Source of the DNA: Deltaproteobacteria bacterium
Lineage (GTDB): Bacteria; Myxococcota_A; SURF-8
DNA length: 16,668 nt
Assembly (NCBI GenBank): GCA_029570245.1
Contig: JAKQSH010000140.1
Span: 1 to 16,668 of the forward strand
Direction: 5' to 3'
In this document: piece by piece, positions 1 to 7,881 of the stretch
Layout: each line of letters starts with the position of its first letter
Position numbering within the stretch: the stretch's first letter is position 1
Translations under genes and position numbers: made by a program
Notes under the pieces: model-generated
What the model saw: only the letters and a program-made list of their open reading frames with translations
What the model was told of the DNA's origin: nothing
Databases searched by the model: none

Positions 1-10
1 CTACAACCAT
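1..10 (-). CDS. Start of a gene cut by the left edge
   Basis: An ATG at positions 10 to 8 on the minus strand is preceded by AAGGA (21 to 17) with six bases between, the same spacing seen at other genes here. It lies 21 bases beyond the purD stop codon, so it looks like the next gene of the same operon. Only three codons (Met-Val-Val) are visible, so no product can be named. A purine gene such as purE would be a reasonable guess from the neighbourhood alone, but nothing in the sequence shows it. Confidence 0.45.
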
Positions 11-31
11 TGCAAATCCTTCCCTGTTTTC

Positions 32-1312
32 TTATTTTTTGTTCAAAGCCTTATCGGCGATGTCTTTGCGATAATGCATGCCTTTCCAGCTTATGCAGGC
101 GACAGCTTCATAAGCGCGAGCCTTTGCCTCTGCAACGTCGCTACCCAGTGCTGTCACACCCAGTACACGTCCTCCGTTGGTGAACCAGCGTCCGCCGTCG
201 CACCGCGTCCCGGCATGAAATATAACAATATCTTTCTTTGCCGAAGCCTCCTCAAGACCAGAGATTTCAAATCCTTTGTCGTAATCGTCTGGATAACCGC
301 CGGAAGCAAGCACAACACACACCGCAGCCTGCGGCTTCCATTTTATCAGCGTGCCGTCAAGCGTGCCGTCACATGCGGCAAGAATTGCAGGAAGCAGATC
401 GCCGTCGATGCGCGACAGCACAGGCTGCGTTTCGGGATCGCCGAAACGGCAGTTGAATTCCAGCACATACGGAATTCCATTATTTATCATCAATCCGGCG
501 TATAGCACGCCTTTGTATGGAATTCCACGCTGCTTCATTGTGTCCACCACAGGTTTTACTACCAGCTCGACGGCCTTGCGCAGCATGGCGTCATCAAGCA
601 CCGGCGCGGGCGAATACGCACCCATTCCGCCCGTGTTCGGGCCGTTGTCGCCGTCGAAGACAGCCTTATGATCCTGGGCAGAGGCCAGCGGCAGAATGTT
701 TTCTCCGTCAACGAGAACAAGCAGAGAAGCTTCTTCGCCTTCGAGAAACTCTTCTATTACGACATTTGCACCTGCTGAACCGAAACGCTTCTGCCCCATG
801 ATATCATTCACCGCCGAAACGGCTTCTTCTTTGGTGTGGCACACATACACACCCTTTCCGGCGGCCAGTCCATCGGCTTTCACAACCAGCGGAGCGCCGA
901 GTTTCTCGATATAATTCAGAGCCTCATTAATATCAGAGAAAGCCCCGTAGCTGGCAGTTGGAACTCCGGCGGCGATCATAATTTCTTTTGCGAAAGCCTT
1001 GCTGCCTTCGAGCCGGGCCGCTGCCTGCGACGGCCCGAAAACTTTTCTGCCCATGGCTTCAAGGCGATCGGCCAATCCTGCAACCAGGGGAGCTTCAGGC
1101 CCTATGACTGTCAGGTCAATGTTCTGTTCCGCAACAAAATCAGCCAGAGCGTCAACGGCCTCGGCCTTAATGTTTACACATTCGGCCAAGGAAGCGATAG
1201 CGTCGGAGCCGGGCGCGCAGTATAGCTTTTCGATCATGGGACTCTGCGCCAGTTTCCAGACCAGCGCATGCTCGCGACCTCCATTGCCGACTACCAGTAT
1301 TTTCATTTTCAT
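32..1312 (-). CDS. purD: Phosphoribosylamine-glycine ligase (GAR synthetase)
   Basis: This cytosolic enzyme joins glycine to 5-phosphoribosylamine using ATP, the second step of de novo purine synthesis. The 426-residue protein has the usual length and the full set of GARS hallmarks. These are an N-terminal GNGGREHAL motif (residues 10-18), the ATP-grasp segments VVKADGLAAGKG (143-154) and EEFLEGEEAS (187-196), the loop with NTGGMGAYSP (226-235), and the metal-binding EFNCRFGDPETQ near 285-296. The longest frame begins at a TTG at 1324. I chose the ATG at 1312 because GGAG (1322-1319) sits six bases ahead of it and because the family begins close to 'MKILVVG'. A second ATG at 1306 is possible. 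The gene starts 17 bases after the stop of the TPR gene, so the two are almost certainly cotranscribed. Confidence 0.97.
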   Translation of the reverse strand: MKMKILVVGNGGREHALVWKLAQSPMIEKLYCAPGSDAIASLAECVNIKAEAVDALADFVAEQNIDLTVIGPEAPLVAGLADRLEAMGRKVFGPSQAAARLEGSKAFAKEIMIAAGVPTASYGAFSDINEALNYIEKLGAPLVVKADGLAAGKGVYVCHTKEEAVSAVNDIMGQKRFGSAGANVVIEEFLEGEEASLLVLVDGENILPLASAQDHKAVFDGDNGPNTGGMGAYSPAPVLDDAMLRKAVELVVKPVVDTMKQRGIPYKGVLYAGLMINNGIPYVLEFNCRFGDPETQPVLSRIDGDLLPAILAACDGTLDGTLIKWKPQAAVCVVLASGGYPDDYDKGFEISGLEEASAKKDIVIFHAGTRCDGGRWFTNGGRVLGVTALGSDVAEAKARAYEAVACISWKGMHYRKDIADKALNKK

Positions 1313-1318
1313 AAACGT

Positions 1319-1322
1319 CTCC
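1319..1322 (-). promoter_or_regulatory. Ribosome binding site deciding the purD start
   Basis: GGAG lies six bases before the ATG at 1312. It overlaps the upstream in-frame TTG at 1324, which rules that TTG out as the main start. Confidence 0.7.
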
Positions 1323-1329
1323 AATATCT

Positions 1330-3708
1330 TTATTTGCCCACCACATAAAGTGTGGAACGTGTCTCAAGAGATTCCGGGTCCAGCCTGAAAGCCGCCTGAG
1401 CCATATCGACAGCCTTACTGTGATTACCCAGCCTGTGATACAACCCGGCCAGTTTGATATAAGCCCCCGGATGCCTGTTGCCGCTCCGAATGAAGTTTTC
1501 CCACAAATCAAGGCGCTCCTCAGTCGTCATGCCGTTATGTTTCACAAGCGCTTTCAAATAGGCTGTCTGGCTGTCTGAAGTTTTAATTTTATGAAGCAGA
1601 GCCAACGCCTCTGAACTGCGATTCTCATGCACATAAATCCAGGCCAGCCAGCTTGCGGCTTTTGCGTGTTCGGGGTTGTTTTTCAATACAGCCCTGAAAT
1701 ACCCGGCGGCGGACTTGCGGTTGCCGTCGATATAAGCCGCAAGACCGCTCAGAAAATTCAGCTCGTCGATATCGACTTCATATTTTTCGATTTTTGCCAG
1801 AAGCCCAAGAAGCCTTCCGCCGGCGCCATCGAGATCGGCAAGAAGCCTTTTCTGCGGGTGCTGCTCCCAATAATCAGGCGAATAATCCGCCAGCCGCCAT
1901 AGAACTTTGAATGCGTTATCATATACTCTGTTTTCTATGTGCAACGCGGCAAGAAGAAAACTGGAGGGCGGATAAGAAGGCATTATTTTTATGGCAGTCA
2001 TATAAGCGGCGATTGCTTCGCCATACTGCATTCTGAGTTCATACAGCCGTCCGGCCAGTGTAGGAACTTCGGGACTGTCCGGCAGAAAAAGAGCCAGATC
2101 GGACAGTTCAGCCGCCATGTTTTCTCCAGGATGATCGTCGATATCGCCACGGATTACACGCAGAAGTATCCGCTGGTAACGGGCGACGCTGTTTGAAGCA
2201 TCGGCTTTAAGTGCCTCGGCGTTATGTTTCTGAGCGTTCGCGAAATCGCCCGTAATAATATACATATGAGCGCCCGTCACATTAAACTCCGCAAGTTGCC
2301 TCAGATTTTCTGCGTCGGGGCCTTTTGTCACCAGCGGAGCGAGCTCGCCCATCACATAAGACGGACTTTTGCCTGAAAGCAGCATACTGCGCGCGAACCC
2401 GGACATTCCTTCTATTTCATCGTGACCGGATTCAAGCAGACGATTGTACATTCCGATGGCATTGGAATACATGCCGACGCTTTCATACAGATTGGCGGTC
2501 TGGAGACATGCGGAACAGCTTTCCGGGTCGATGTCCATACGGCGCTTCCACATCTGCTCGGCTTCAGCAAGATACCCGTTATTGAAATAAATGTCGGCAA
2601 GCTTGCGCAGGGCTATTATCGGAAATTTGTCCTGTGCGATAACTTTAGACAAATCGCCTATTGCCTTTTCCGGGTTGTCACCTGCTATGGCTTCCGCAAA
2701 AACAATTGTGTTCTCAGGATTCTCAGGTTCACGCGTCACGGCATGGTGTGCGTCGGCAAAAGCTTTGTCGGGCTGTCCCAGAGCAAGAAAGAATCGTGCT
2801 CTGGCGCGATGCAGAGATGCCGAAGCCGGTTTAAGGGCCAGTCCGTAATCCAGCATTTCCAGAACATCCTGAAGACGTTTAATGTCTCCGCTGATTTTTC
2901 CGCTCAGCGACATACTTTCGGCATAACGCGCGATAATTTCGTCGTTGCCCGGCGAAAACAAAAAAGACCTGCCGAAATTATCGGCGGCAGATGCGTATGA
3001 TTCCGGCGTGTCCAGAGCAAAAGCAGTTTCACCCTCTTTTATGTAAGCCATGCGCTCAGAAGCTTCCGCCGGATATTCTGCAGCCATACGTTCAACAATT
3101 TTCCTTTCCCGTGCTTTCAAGCTGTCGTTTTCGTCGCTGTTTTTCCAGGGAACAAACTCAAATACGAAATAGAGCACGCAAAGAGCGAGCAGCAAACCGC
3201 TGACTCTCAGTGCGTATTTTCCAATTTTTCCGTCAGAGCCATAAGAAATGCGAATGCTCGAATTCTGCTCGAAAAGAGTGTTTCTGGGAGGTTTTTCCTT
3301 TTTCTTTTCGAAACCGGCAATATCAAATTCGGTAGTGTCTGCGTATTTTTCGTGTTCGATCAGGTTTCTGAAATCCTTTTCGTTGTCGCTGTCGGCGGCG
3401 GAAGAGTCGCTTTCAAGAACAAGACTGTGTTCCGAGGAAAAATCCGTTTTATTGCGGTATTCTTCCACTATATCGTAATTACGCTGGATTTCTTCGGGAT
3501 TCAGATGCCCGCCTTCGGCACCTTGCATATTATTCCTGGCTTTCGGCAATTCAGCCAGAAAAACGTAGTAGTCAGTTTTGCCGCCGTGTTTGCTTGAACC
3601 AAGCCTGTTGACCGAACCACACTGCGGGCAGACGACACTGCCGCCGGAATCGGCCTGCAGCGCGGTAAAATATATTTTGCCTCTACATCGGGCGCACTGC
3701 CCCTGCAT
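1330..3708 (-). CDS. Zinc-ribbon, single-membrane-pass TPR protein
   Basis: A 792-residue protein of unknown function with three visible parts. The N-terminus carries two CxxC pairs (Cys5/Cys8 and Cys27/Cys30), with 'CPQCGS' in the second, which look like a zinc ribbon of the kind common at the N-termini of delta-proteobacterial membrane proteins. A polar, acidic stretch follows to about residue 160, then one hydrophobic helix near 166-186 rich in Leu, Val and Phe. The rest, roughly 200-792, is helical with recurring TPR signatures (such as 'ALGQPDKAFADAHHAV' and 'GNHSKAVDMAQAAFRLDP'). By inference the ribbon is cytosolic and the TPR array periplasmic, acting as a scaffold for partner proteins. 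An upstream in-frame ATG at 3714 directly abuts GGAG, leaving no spacing, so the ATG at 3708 is the better start. It lies between the hydrolase gene and purD in the same direction. Confidence 0.85.
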   Translation of the reverse strand: MQGQCARCRGKIYFTALQADSGGSVVCPQCGSVNRLGSSKHGGKTDYYVFLAELPKARNNMQGAEGGHLNPEEIQRNYDIVEEYRNKTDFSSEHSLVLESDSSAADSDNEKDFRNLIEHEKYADTTEFDIAGFEKKKEKPPRNTLFEQNSSIRISYGSDGKIGKYALRVSGLLLALCVLYFVFEFVPWKNSDENDSLKARERKIVERMAAEYPAEASERMAYIKEGETAFALDTPESYASAADNFGRSFLFSPGNDEIIARYAESMSLSGKISGDIKRLQDVLEMLDYGLALKPASASLHRARARFFLALGQPDKAFADAHHAVTREPENPENTIVFAEAIAGDNPEKAIGDLSKVIAQDKFPIIALRKLADIYFNNGYLAEAEQMWKRRMDIDPESCSACLQTANLYESVGMYSNAIGMYNRLLESGHDEIEGMSGFARSMLLSGKSPSYVMGELAPLVTKGPDAENLRQLAEFNVTGAHMYIITGDFANAQKHNAEALKADASNSVARYQRILLRVIRGDIDDHPGENMAAELSDLALFLPDSPEVPTLAGRLYELRMQYGEAIAAYMTAIKIMPSYPPSSFLLAALHIENRVYDNAFKVLWRLADYSPDYWEQHPQKRLLADLDGAGGRLLGLLAKIEKYEVDIDELNFLSGLAAYIDGNRKSAAGYFRAVLKNNPEHAKAASWLAWIYVHENRSSEALALLHKIKTSDSQTAYLKALVKHNGMTTEERLDLWENFIRSGNRHPGAYIKLAGLYHRLGNHSKAVDMAQAAFRLDPESLETRSTLYVVGK

Positions 3709-3714
3709 TTTCAT

Positions 3715-3718
3715 CTCC
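3715..3718 (-). promoter_or_regulatory. Ribosome binding site deciding the TPR-protein start
   Basis: GGAG touches the first in-frame ATG (3714) and lies six bases ahead of the second ATG (3708), so translation should begin at the second. Confidence 0.6.
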
Positions 3719-3793
3719 AGTTAATACGGCGAGCCGACAAACAAGTCTTCAGAGAAAGTAAAATACCAGCAGCAAGTCCAAATCGCAAGACTC

Positions 3794-4753
3794 TTAAAGC
3801 GCTTTAAGCCACTGAACCAACGGACTGAAAAACATTTCCTGCGCATGATTGTTAAGGTACAGGTCGGCATGAGCAAACTTGATTTTTTCATTGCCGACAT
3901 GGACAATATTTTTTCTATCAGCACCGGAAATTTCGTAAGGGAAAACGGCTGTCGCCGGAGGCACTATTCCGTCAGCATTTGCAATTACACACAGAAAAGG
4001 AGCTTTGTTTCCTCTGAATTCTTCGGTAACATTACGGCCTTCAAGCACAAGGTCGCGCTTCTTGATCCAGTGAGCTATTTCGCGGTTCAACAGTCGGTTG
4101 GGGTCTTCCACCGTCTTTATGAATTCCTCCGCCTTGCTCATGTCGATGTTGTCAGGATGCATATATATTTCGAGCAATCCGGGAATTTTCGCCAGGAACG
4201 GCAGAGCGAAACGCGCCATGGAACGCGCACGCCTGACGGAAATCAATCCGATCAGTTCCGGCGAAGAAAAAGCGATTTTCACTGCCGGATGCACGTCAAT
4301 CCATCTCAGCGGAGACCCCAGCGACACTATCGCGTTTACAGGAGCGTCTTTTCGCAGAGCGGCATACGCCAGAACCATACTGCCGCCCAGCGAACAGCCA
4401 AGCAGATTGACCGCCGCACAGCCGCTTAGCGTGTTCTCAAGAACGTACTTAACGGCCAGCGGAAGATCATTCAGCGCAACATCCTGCATGGTGTAAAGAC
4501 GCGAACCGCCGGTGCAGCGCGAAGGCTCCTGACCGCGAAGATTTATCGACCATACTTCAAAACCGCTTTCGGCCAGATATTCTTCAAGCGATTTGCCGTT
4601 GGGATGATAACCGAAAATATAGGCGTTCATTCCATAACCCGGCACAATAAGCACAGGCGGCTTTTTTCTGAGCTTCTTTTTCTCGCAGTACACCTGTTTC
4701 AACGCCATTTCCCAGCCGGCGCCGTTATCCACAAAATGACAGGTACTTTTCAT
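3794..4753 (-). CDS. Alpha/beta hydrolase, PHA-synthase/lipase-like
   Basis: A 319-residue protein with the alpha/beta hydrolase fold. It shows 'VLIVPGYG' after the first core strand (34-41, oxyanion-hole region), the nucleophile elbow Gly-Cys-Ser-Leu-Gly with Ser121, a likely acid Asp261 in 'NADGIVPP', and a likely base His295 in 'FAHADL'. The 'YLAESGFEVWSINLRGQ' segment and overall layout recall lipases and PhaC-like hydrolases that act on acyl or polyester substrates. The true substrate cannot be read from the sequence. No signal peptide is visible, so it is probably cytosolic. The ATG at 4753 is used although its ribosome binding site is weak. It is the first gene after a good promoter, and 85 bases separate its stop from the TPR-protein start. 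Confidence is high for the fold and low for the substrate. Confidence 0.85.
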   Translation of the reverse strand: MKSTCHFVDNGAGWEMALKQVYCEKKKLRKKPPVLIVPGYGMNAYIFGYHPNGKSLEEYLAESGFEVWSINLRGQEPSRCTGGSRLYTMQDVALNDLPLAVKYVLENTLSGCAAVNLLGCSLGGSMVLAYAALRKDAPVNAIVSLGSPLRWIDVHPAVKIAFSSPELIGLISVRRARSMARFALPFLAKIPGLLEIYMHPDNIDMSKAEEFIKTVEDPNRLLNREIAHWIKKRDLVLEGRNVTEEFRGNKAPFLCVIANADGIVPPATAVFPYEISGADRKNIVHVGNEKIKFAHADLYLNNHAQEMFFSPLVQWLKAL

Positions 4754-4784
4754 TACGGGTTCTTTCTAATTAAAATTGCATTCA

Positions 4785-4813
4785 AGTATACGGAAGATGA
4801 CTCAACAACTCAA
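4785..4813 (-). promoter_or_regulatory. Sigma70-type promoter for the hydrolase-TPR-purD operon
   Basis: On the minus strand TTGAGT (4813-4808) and TATACT (4790-4785) are separated by 17 bases. They match the consensus at 4 of 6 and 5 of 6 positions. Transcription would begin near 4778, leaving a leader of about 25 bases before the hydrolase ATG. The match is read by eye and no start site is known. Confidence 0.55.
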
Positions 4814-4848
4814 GAAGGCGTGCTGTGTTTCATTATTCATAGTTATGC

Positions 4849-4875
4849 TTGCAATGCCGGAAACTTTATTTTAAT
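4849..4875 (+). promoter_or_regulatory. Possible promoter for the lipoprotein gene
   Basis: TTGCAA (4849-4854) and TTTAAT (4870-4875) could form -35 and -10 boxes, but the 15-base spacer is short. The -10 box runs into the left arm of the inverted repeat at 4872, so a bound repressor would block it. This is weak evidence. The 170-base divergent region (4754-4923) holds nothing else I can support besides the opposite promoter and the repeat. Confidence 0.3.
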
Positions 4876-4898
4876 GTTTTACGGTCAGTAAAACATTA
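4872..4898. repeat. Perfect 11-bp inverted repeat, candidate operator
   Basis: TAATGTTTTAC (4872-4882) is followed by a five-base centre GGTCA and the exact reverse complement GTAAAACATTA (4888-4898). It lies 25 bases before the lipoprotein ATG and overlaps the possible -10 box. It has no T-run after it and no gene ends here, so it is not a terminator. It could be an operator for a dimeric regulator, or a hairpin in the leader RNA. I do not recognise it as a known operator. Confidence 0.6.
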
Positions 4899-4923
4899 GT
4901 CCACATTTGTCTGGAGAATAACA

Positions 4924-7548
4924 ATGACGAAATCCGCATGGTCACTAGCAGTTCTGGCGCTCTTCATTTTCTGTGCATTCTCGGCATGTTCGAGCGGCAG
5001 TGATGACGACATTCCCGATGGTGATTCCGACAGTTCCGAAGTCGAAGACGGTGATTCCGAAAACACCGAAGAAGGCGACGGCGACGTTGAGGAAACGCCG
5101 GACGGAGATACAGAAGAGATCACCGAAGAAGATGTCGAAAACAGCGAAGAAGACTCGGAAGGTGTCGAAAACGACGGTGACGACATAAACATCCCCGAAT
5201 CAACGGTACATGTCGTAAGAACTCCGTCAAATGTCGTTCCCGACGAGGTTTATCAGGAAGAAAAACCGACATTTTACCGCACAACCGATGTTCTGCCGGA
5301 ACTCAACGTCACAGCACTTAAACAGCTTGGCGCGCTGACCATGATCGGAACAACCAATGGTCTTTACGCCCACGACCCGCTGGCCGCTACCGTTTTCATT
5401 CCAATTGCGGGACCGGGCAGCGCAGGAGAAGTCAGAGACATTTACGGCAACACCAGCGACAACCGCCTGCTTTACATCGAAGGTGCGCAGGTCAAATTTG
5501 CAAACCCGGTCGCAAAAAACAAAGCCGGCTCAATTGCAATTGATGTTCCAGGCGCAACACCGCTGTGCGTAATCGAGCATAACAACACCGTTTTTGTAGG
5601 AACCAGCGCCGGACTCGGACTTATTTTCGAAGAAGCATTTGCTCCCATCGAAGCAGTGAGCGGTTTTGAGGTCAGAGCAATGGTCGCAGATGCGAACGGT
5701 CTGCTGTACCTTGCCACCAGCGCCGGAGTCAAAACATGGGACGGTGATGCGCTTACCGACGTTTCATTGCCGGAAGGCTTCGAGAACGCTCAGCTGGTAG
5801 ATATAGCCGCCACATCCGGCGGAGCAGACATTATAGCAGCAACCGACATCGGTCTGGCTAAAGTAAGCGGCGAAAAGAAAGCTTATCTGCCCCAGAAAGG
5901 CGGCATCGCTACCGACCATATCAATTCTCTCACAATTTCCGGCGATATGTGGCTTATGGGTCACTCTCCTTATGCCGATCCCGACGACGAATCGGGAACA
6001 ACGATAATCGGCGGCGGAGCAACGGCTGTTTTCTACCCGGACGACAATGGAACTTTCGGCCATGTGGACCATTATATTTCTCAGCGATGGCTGCCCTCGA
6101 ACGATGTTAAATGTGTCGCAATCGACCAGGACGGCAACCGCTGGATAGGTACATCTCAGGGAATAAGCGTAATTAAGCTGGTCAACAACACACTGGCTCA
6201 GAAAATGGAATATTTCCAGAAATTCCTGGACGACTACTACTGGCGTATGGACGGTTTCGTCTCATCCGACATGGACTCCGAAGACGAATGGAGCGTTGTC
6301 AATCCGCATCTTAGCGACAAGGACAACGACGGTTTGTGGACCCAGATGATGATCGGAGGATGGTGTTACGCCTATGCCGTTACCGGAGAAGAACGCTTCT
6401 ATGAAGCCGCCCGCAAGGCCATGAACAACATGGAAATGGAAGTTGACGTTCCGGCTGCCGATTTCGAGGCCGCCGGGCTTGGACGTGGATTCGTCACACG
6501 TTCGCTGGTGCGCGACGACGAAGGCGAAGTATACACAAGCAAGGCTACACAGTCGAACTGGCATCTTACCGAATACGAAGGACGCAGTTATTACTGGAAG
6601 GACGATACTTCATCCGATGAGATCGACGGCCACTTCTACGGGTATCCGCTTTTTTACGACATCTGTGCAAAAACCGACGAAGAAAAAGCTTCAATCGCCG
6701 AGCACGCTTCGGCTATCGCCTCTTACATCATGGACCACGGTTACTATCTTATCGACCTCGACGGTCAGAAAACCACACACGGACACTGGGCGCCCGAATA
6801 TATAGGCGGCTCGGTACACGGAAACGACTGCATCGACTGGTGTCAGAGCGTAACCGACTGGGACATCATAAACTGTGCAGCTCAGTGTGTCGAATCCGGC
6901 GCGGGCAGCGGCTGGCTTAACGGCATGCAGATTCTCGGCACTCTGCTTTCGACATGGCATATGACCGGCGACGACAAGTTCTACCGCGCATACGAAGACT
7001 TCATTACAGAATACAAATACGACCAGCTCATCATGTTCCATAAAGGCATCGTCACCGTCACCAACAGACACATGGCCAATCATTCAGATCACGAGTTGGC
7101 GATACTGGCCTATCATACTCTCATCCGCTACGAGCCTAACGCAGACAGACGCCAGAACTGGATCGACTCGCTCAACGCGTTCCTTGAATATGAAATCAAA
7201 GAGCGCAACCCTCTGTGGGAGGGAATTCGTTCTCTCTCGTCGGGAGAATCCGAATACGCCGAAGACGCAGTCGAAACTCTGCGCCTTATACCCGAAGACC
7301 TGCGCGATGTTTACATCAATCAGAAACATCGCAAAGACTACGAAGTCGATAAGTCGCTTGACCGCTTCGACGAACCGCAGTTCACCGAAGTTCCGCCTTA
7401 CGACGAAATCCGTCTGGTCTGGTGGAACGGCAATATGTACAGCATGATTGACGGCGGCAGCGGCAGAAACTACGGCGGACCTATGGCCTGGCTGCTTGCC
7501 TACTGGACGATGCGTTACGCCGGAATCATCGTTGACGCCAATGAGTAA
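4924..7548 (+). CDS. Large surface lipoprotein: acidic linker, beta-propeller, helical domain
   Basis: An 874-residue exported lipoprotein of unknown function. Residues 1-21 are a lipoprotein signal peptide ending Phe-Ser-Ala before Cys22. Ser at the following positions fits outer-membrane sorting rather than retention. Residues 27-87 are an acidic spacer. Residues about 125-420 contain beta-propeller-like repeats, with strand-turn units such as 'VFVGTSAGLGLI', 'LYLATSAGVKTW' and 'GNRWIGTSQGISVI', the last typical of two-component-regulator propeller (Reg_prop) blades. Residues about 425-870 look all-helical and recall alpha/alpha-toroid (six-hairpin) folds, with a DxDxDG calcium-type loop at 465-470 and four cysteines (636, 640, 651, 655). 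GGAG (4913-4916) lies seven bases ahead of the ATG. The 3' end overlaps a small membrane-protein gene. No catalytic residues can be assigned. A carbohydrate-binding or -cleaving role is only a guess. Confidence 0.85.
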   Translation: MTKSAWSLAVLALFIFCAFSACSSGSDDDIPDGDSDSSEVEDGDSENTEEGDGDVEETPDGDTEEITEEDVENSEEDSEGVENDGDDINIPESTVHVVRTPSNVVPDEVYQEEKPTFYRTTDVLPELNVTALKQLGALTMIGTTNGLYAHDPLAATVFIPIAGPGSAGEVRDIYGNTSDNRLLYIEGAQVKFANPVAKNKAGSIAIDVPGATPLCVIEHNNTVFVGTSAGLGLIFEEAFAPIEAVSGFEVRAMVADANGLLYLATSAGVKTWDGDALTDVSLPEGFENAQLVDIAATSGGADIIAATDIGLAKVSGEKKAYLPQKGGIATDHINSLTISGDMWLMGHSPYADPDDESGTTIIGGGATAVFYPDDNGTFGHVDHYISQRWLPSNDVKCVAIDQDGNRWIGTSQGISVIKLVNNTLAQKMEYFQKFLDDYYWRMDGFVSSDMDSEDEWSVVNPHLSDKDNDGLWTQMMIGGWCYAYAVTGEERFYEAARKAMNNMEMEVDVPAADFEAAGLGRGFVTRSLVRDDEGEVYTSKATQSNWHLTEYEGRSYYWKDDTSSDEIDGHFYGYPLFYDICAKTDEEKASIAEHASAIASYIMDHGYYLIDLDGQKTTHGHWAPEYIGGSVHGNDCIDWCQSVTDWDIINCAAQCVESGAGSGWLNGMQILGTLLSTWHMTGDDKFYRAYEDFITEYKYDQLIMFHKGIVTVTNRHMANHSDHELAILAYHTLIRYEPNADRRQNWIDSLNAFLEYEIKERNPLWEGIRSLSSGESEYAEDAVETLRLIPEDLRDVYINQKHRKDYEVDKSLDRFDEPQFTEVPPYDEIRLVWWNGNMYSMIDGGSGRNYGGPMAWLLAYWTMRYAGIIVDANE
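5002..5184 (+). other. Acidic DGD-repeat linker inside the lipoprotein
   Basis: This segment encodes residues 27-87. By count 33 of 61 residues are Asp or Glu, there is no Lys, Arg or aromatic residue, and the unit Asp-Gly-Asp recurs. It is a disordered spacer that would hold the folded part away from the membrane. Such acidic spacers are common in lipoproteins of Myxococcota-like bacteria. Confidence 0.8.
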
Positions 7549-7726
7549 AAACGGCGATAGAGACATAAAATCCGTCCGCTTCGGATATAATCCGAACTCC
7601 AGTTCGCTGGGAGTATTCGTATCAGTGTTGATATACGGCACGCTTTCTCTGGCTGTTGTGGCGCCACTGGTGGCAATGGGAATAAGGCTGGTTAAGAAGC
7701 GAAACGAAGCGGACAGGAAACAATGA
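7541..7726 (+). CDS. Small single-pass membrane protein
   Basis: A 61-residue protein with a polar N-terminus (1-22), one hydrophobic helix at about 23-48 ('LGVFVSVLIYG' onward), and a basic tail ending 'RLVKKRNEADRKQ'. The basic tail suggests that the C-terminus is cytosolic. Its ATG lies inside the end of the lipoprotein gene, giving an eight-base overlap. No clear ribosome binding site precedes it, so its translation probably depends on ribosomes finishing the lipoprotein. The hairpin terminator begins five bases after its stop, which supports it being the true last gene of this transcript. I do not recognise a family. A membrane partner for the lipoprotein is an inference from position. 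Confidence 0.65.
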   Translation: MSKNGDRDIKSVRFGYNPNSSSLGVFVSVLIYGTLSLAVVAPLVAMGIRLVKKRNEADRKQ

Positions 7727-7730
7727 ACCG

Positions 7731-7766
7731 AAAAACGGCGTTTTTGAAATCAAAAACGCCGTTTTT
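7731..7766. terminator. Perfect bidirectional intrinsic terminator
   Basis: AAAAACGGCGTTTTTG (7731-7746) and its exact reverse complement CAAAAACGCCGTTTTT (7751-7766) flank a four-base loop AAAT. The GC core plus T-run on either strand makes a terminator that could work in both directions. It closes the lipoprotein/small membrane protein transcript and separates it from dksA. Confidence 0.9.
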
Positions 7767-7768
7767 GC

Positions 7769-7797
7769 TTGAAAAATGCCTGAATCGCACGTAATAT
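7769..7797 (+). promoter_or_regulatory. Sigma70-type promoter for the dksA-like gene
   Basis: TTGAAA (7769-7774, 5 of 6 matches) and TAATAT (7792-7797, 4 of 6) are spaced by 17 bases. Transcription would start near 7804, giving a leader of almost 80 bases. The leader contains a weak six-pair stem (7825-7830 with 7841-7846) of uncertain meaning. The position directly after a strong terminator fits an independent transcript. Confidence 0.5.
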
Positions 7798-7881
7798 CGA
7801 AGTGTTGGTTGATGTTTGCACCAGCGGACGGAGTTCAGGGCGTCCGGGAAAAACACAATCGAAAAGAATGCGGGGCGAGAC

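Noticed and set aside
3793..3808. Perfect 16-base palindrome CTTAAAGCGCTTTAAG across the hydrolase stop codon
   Set aside because: It has no loop and no T-run after it on either strand, and it mostly encodes the conserved C-terminus. A chance palindrome is the simpler reading.
3721..3924. 67-codon minus-strand frame between the TPR and hydrolase genes
   Set aside because: It lies mostly over the hydrolase C-terminus in another frame and shows no ribosome binding site or domain pattern.
7084..7641. Long minus-strand open frame opposite the lipoprotein gene end
   Set aside because: It is an antisense shadow of the lipoprotein and small membrane protein genes, with no ribosome binding site and no recognisable protein features.
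7825..7846. Six-pair stem in the dksA leader
   Set aside because: The ten-base loop and short stem are too weak to call a riboswitch or attenuator.
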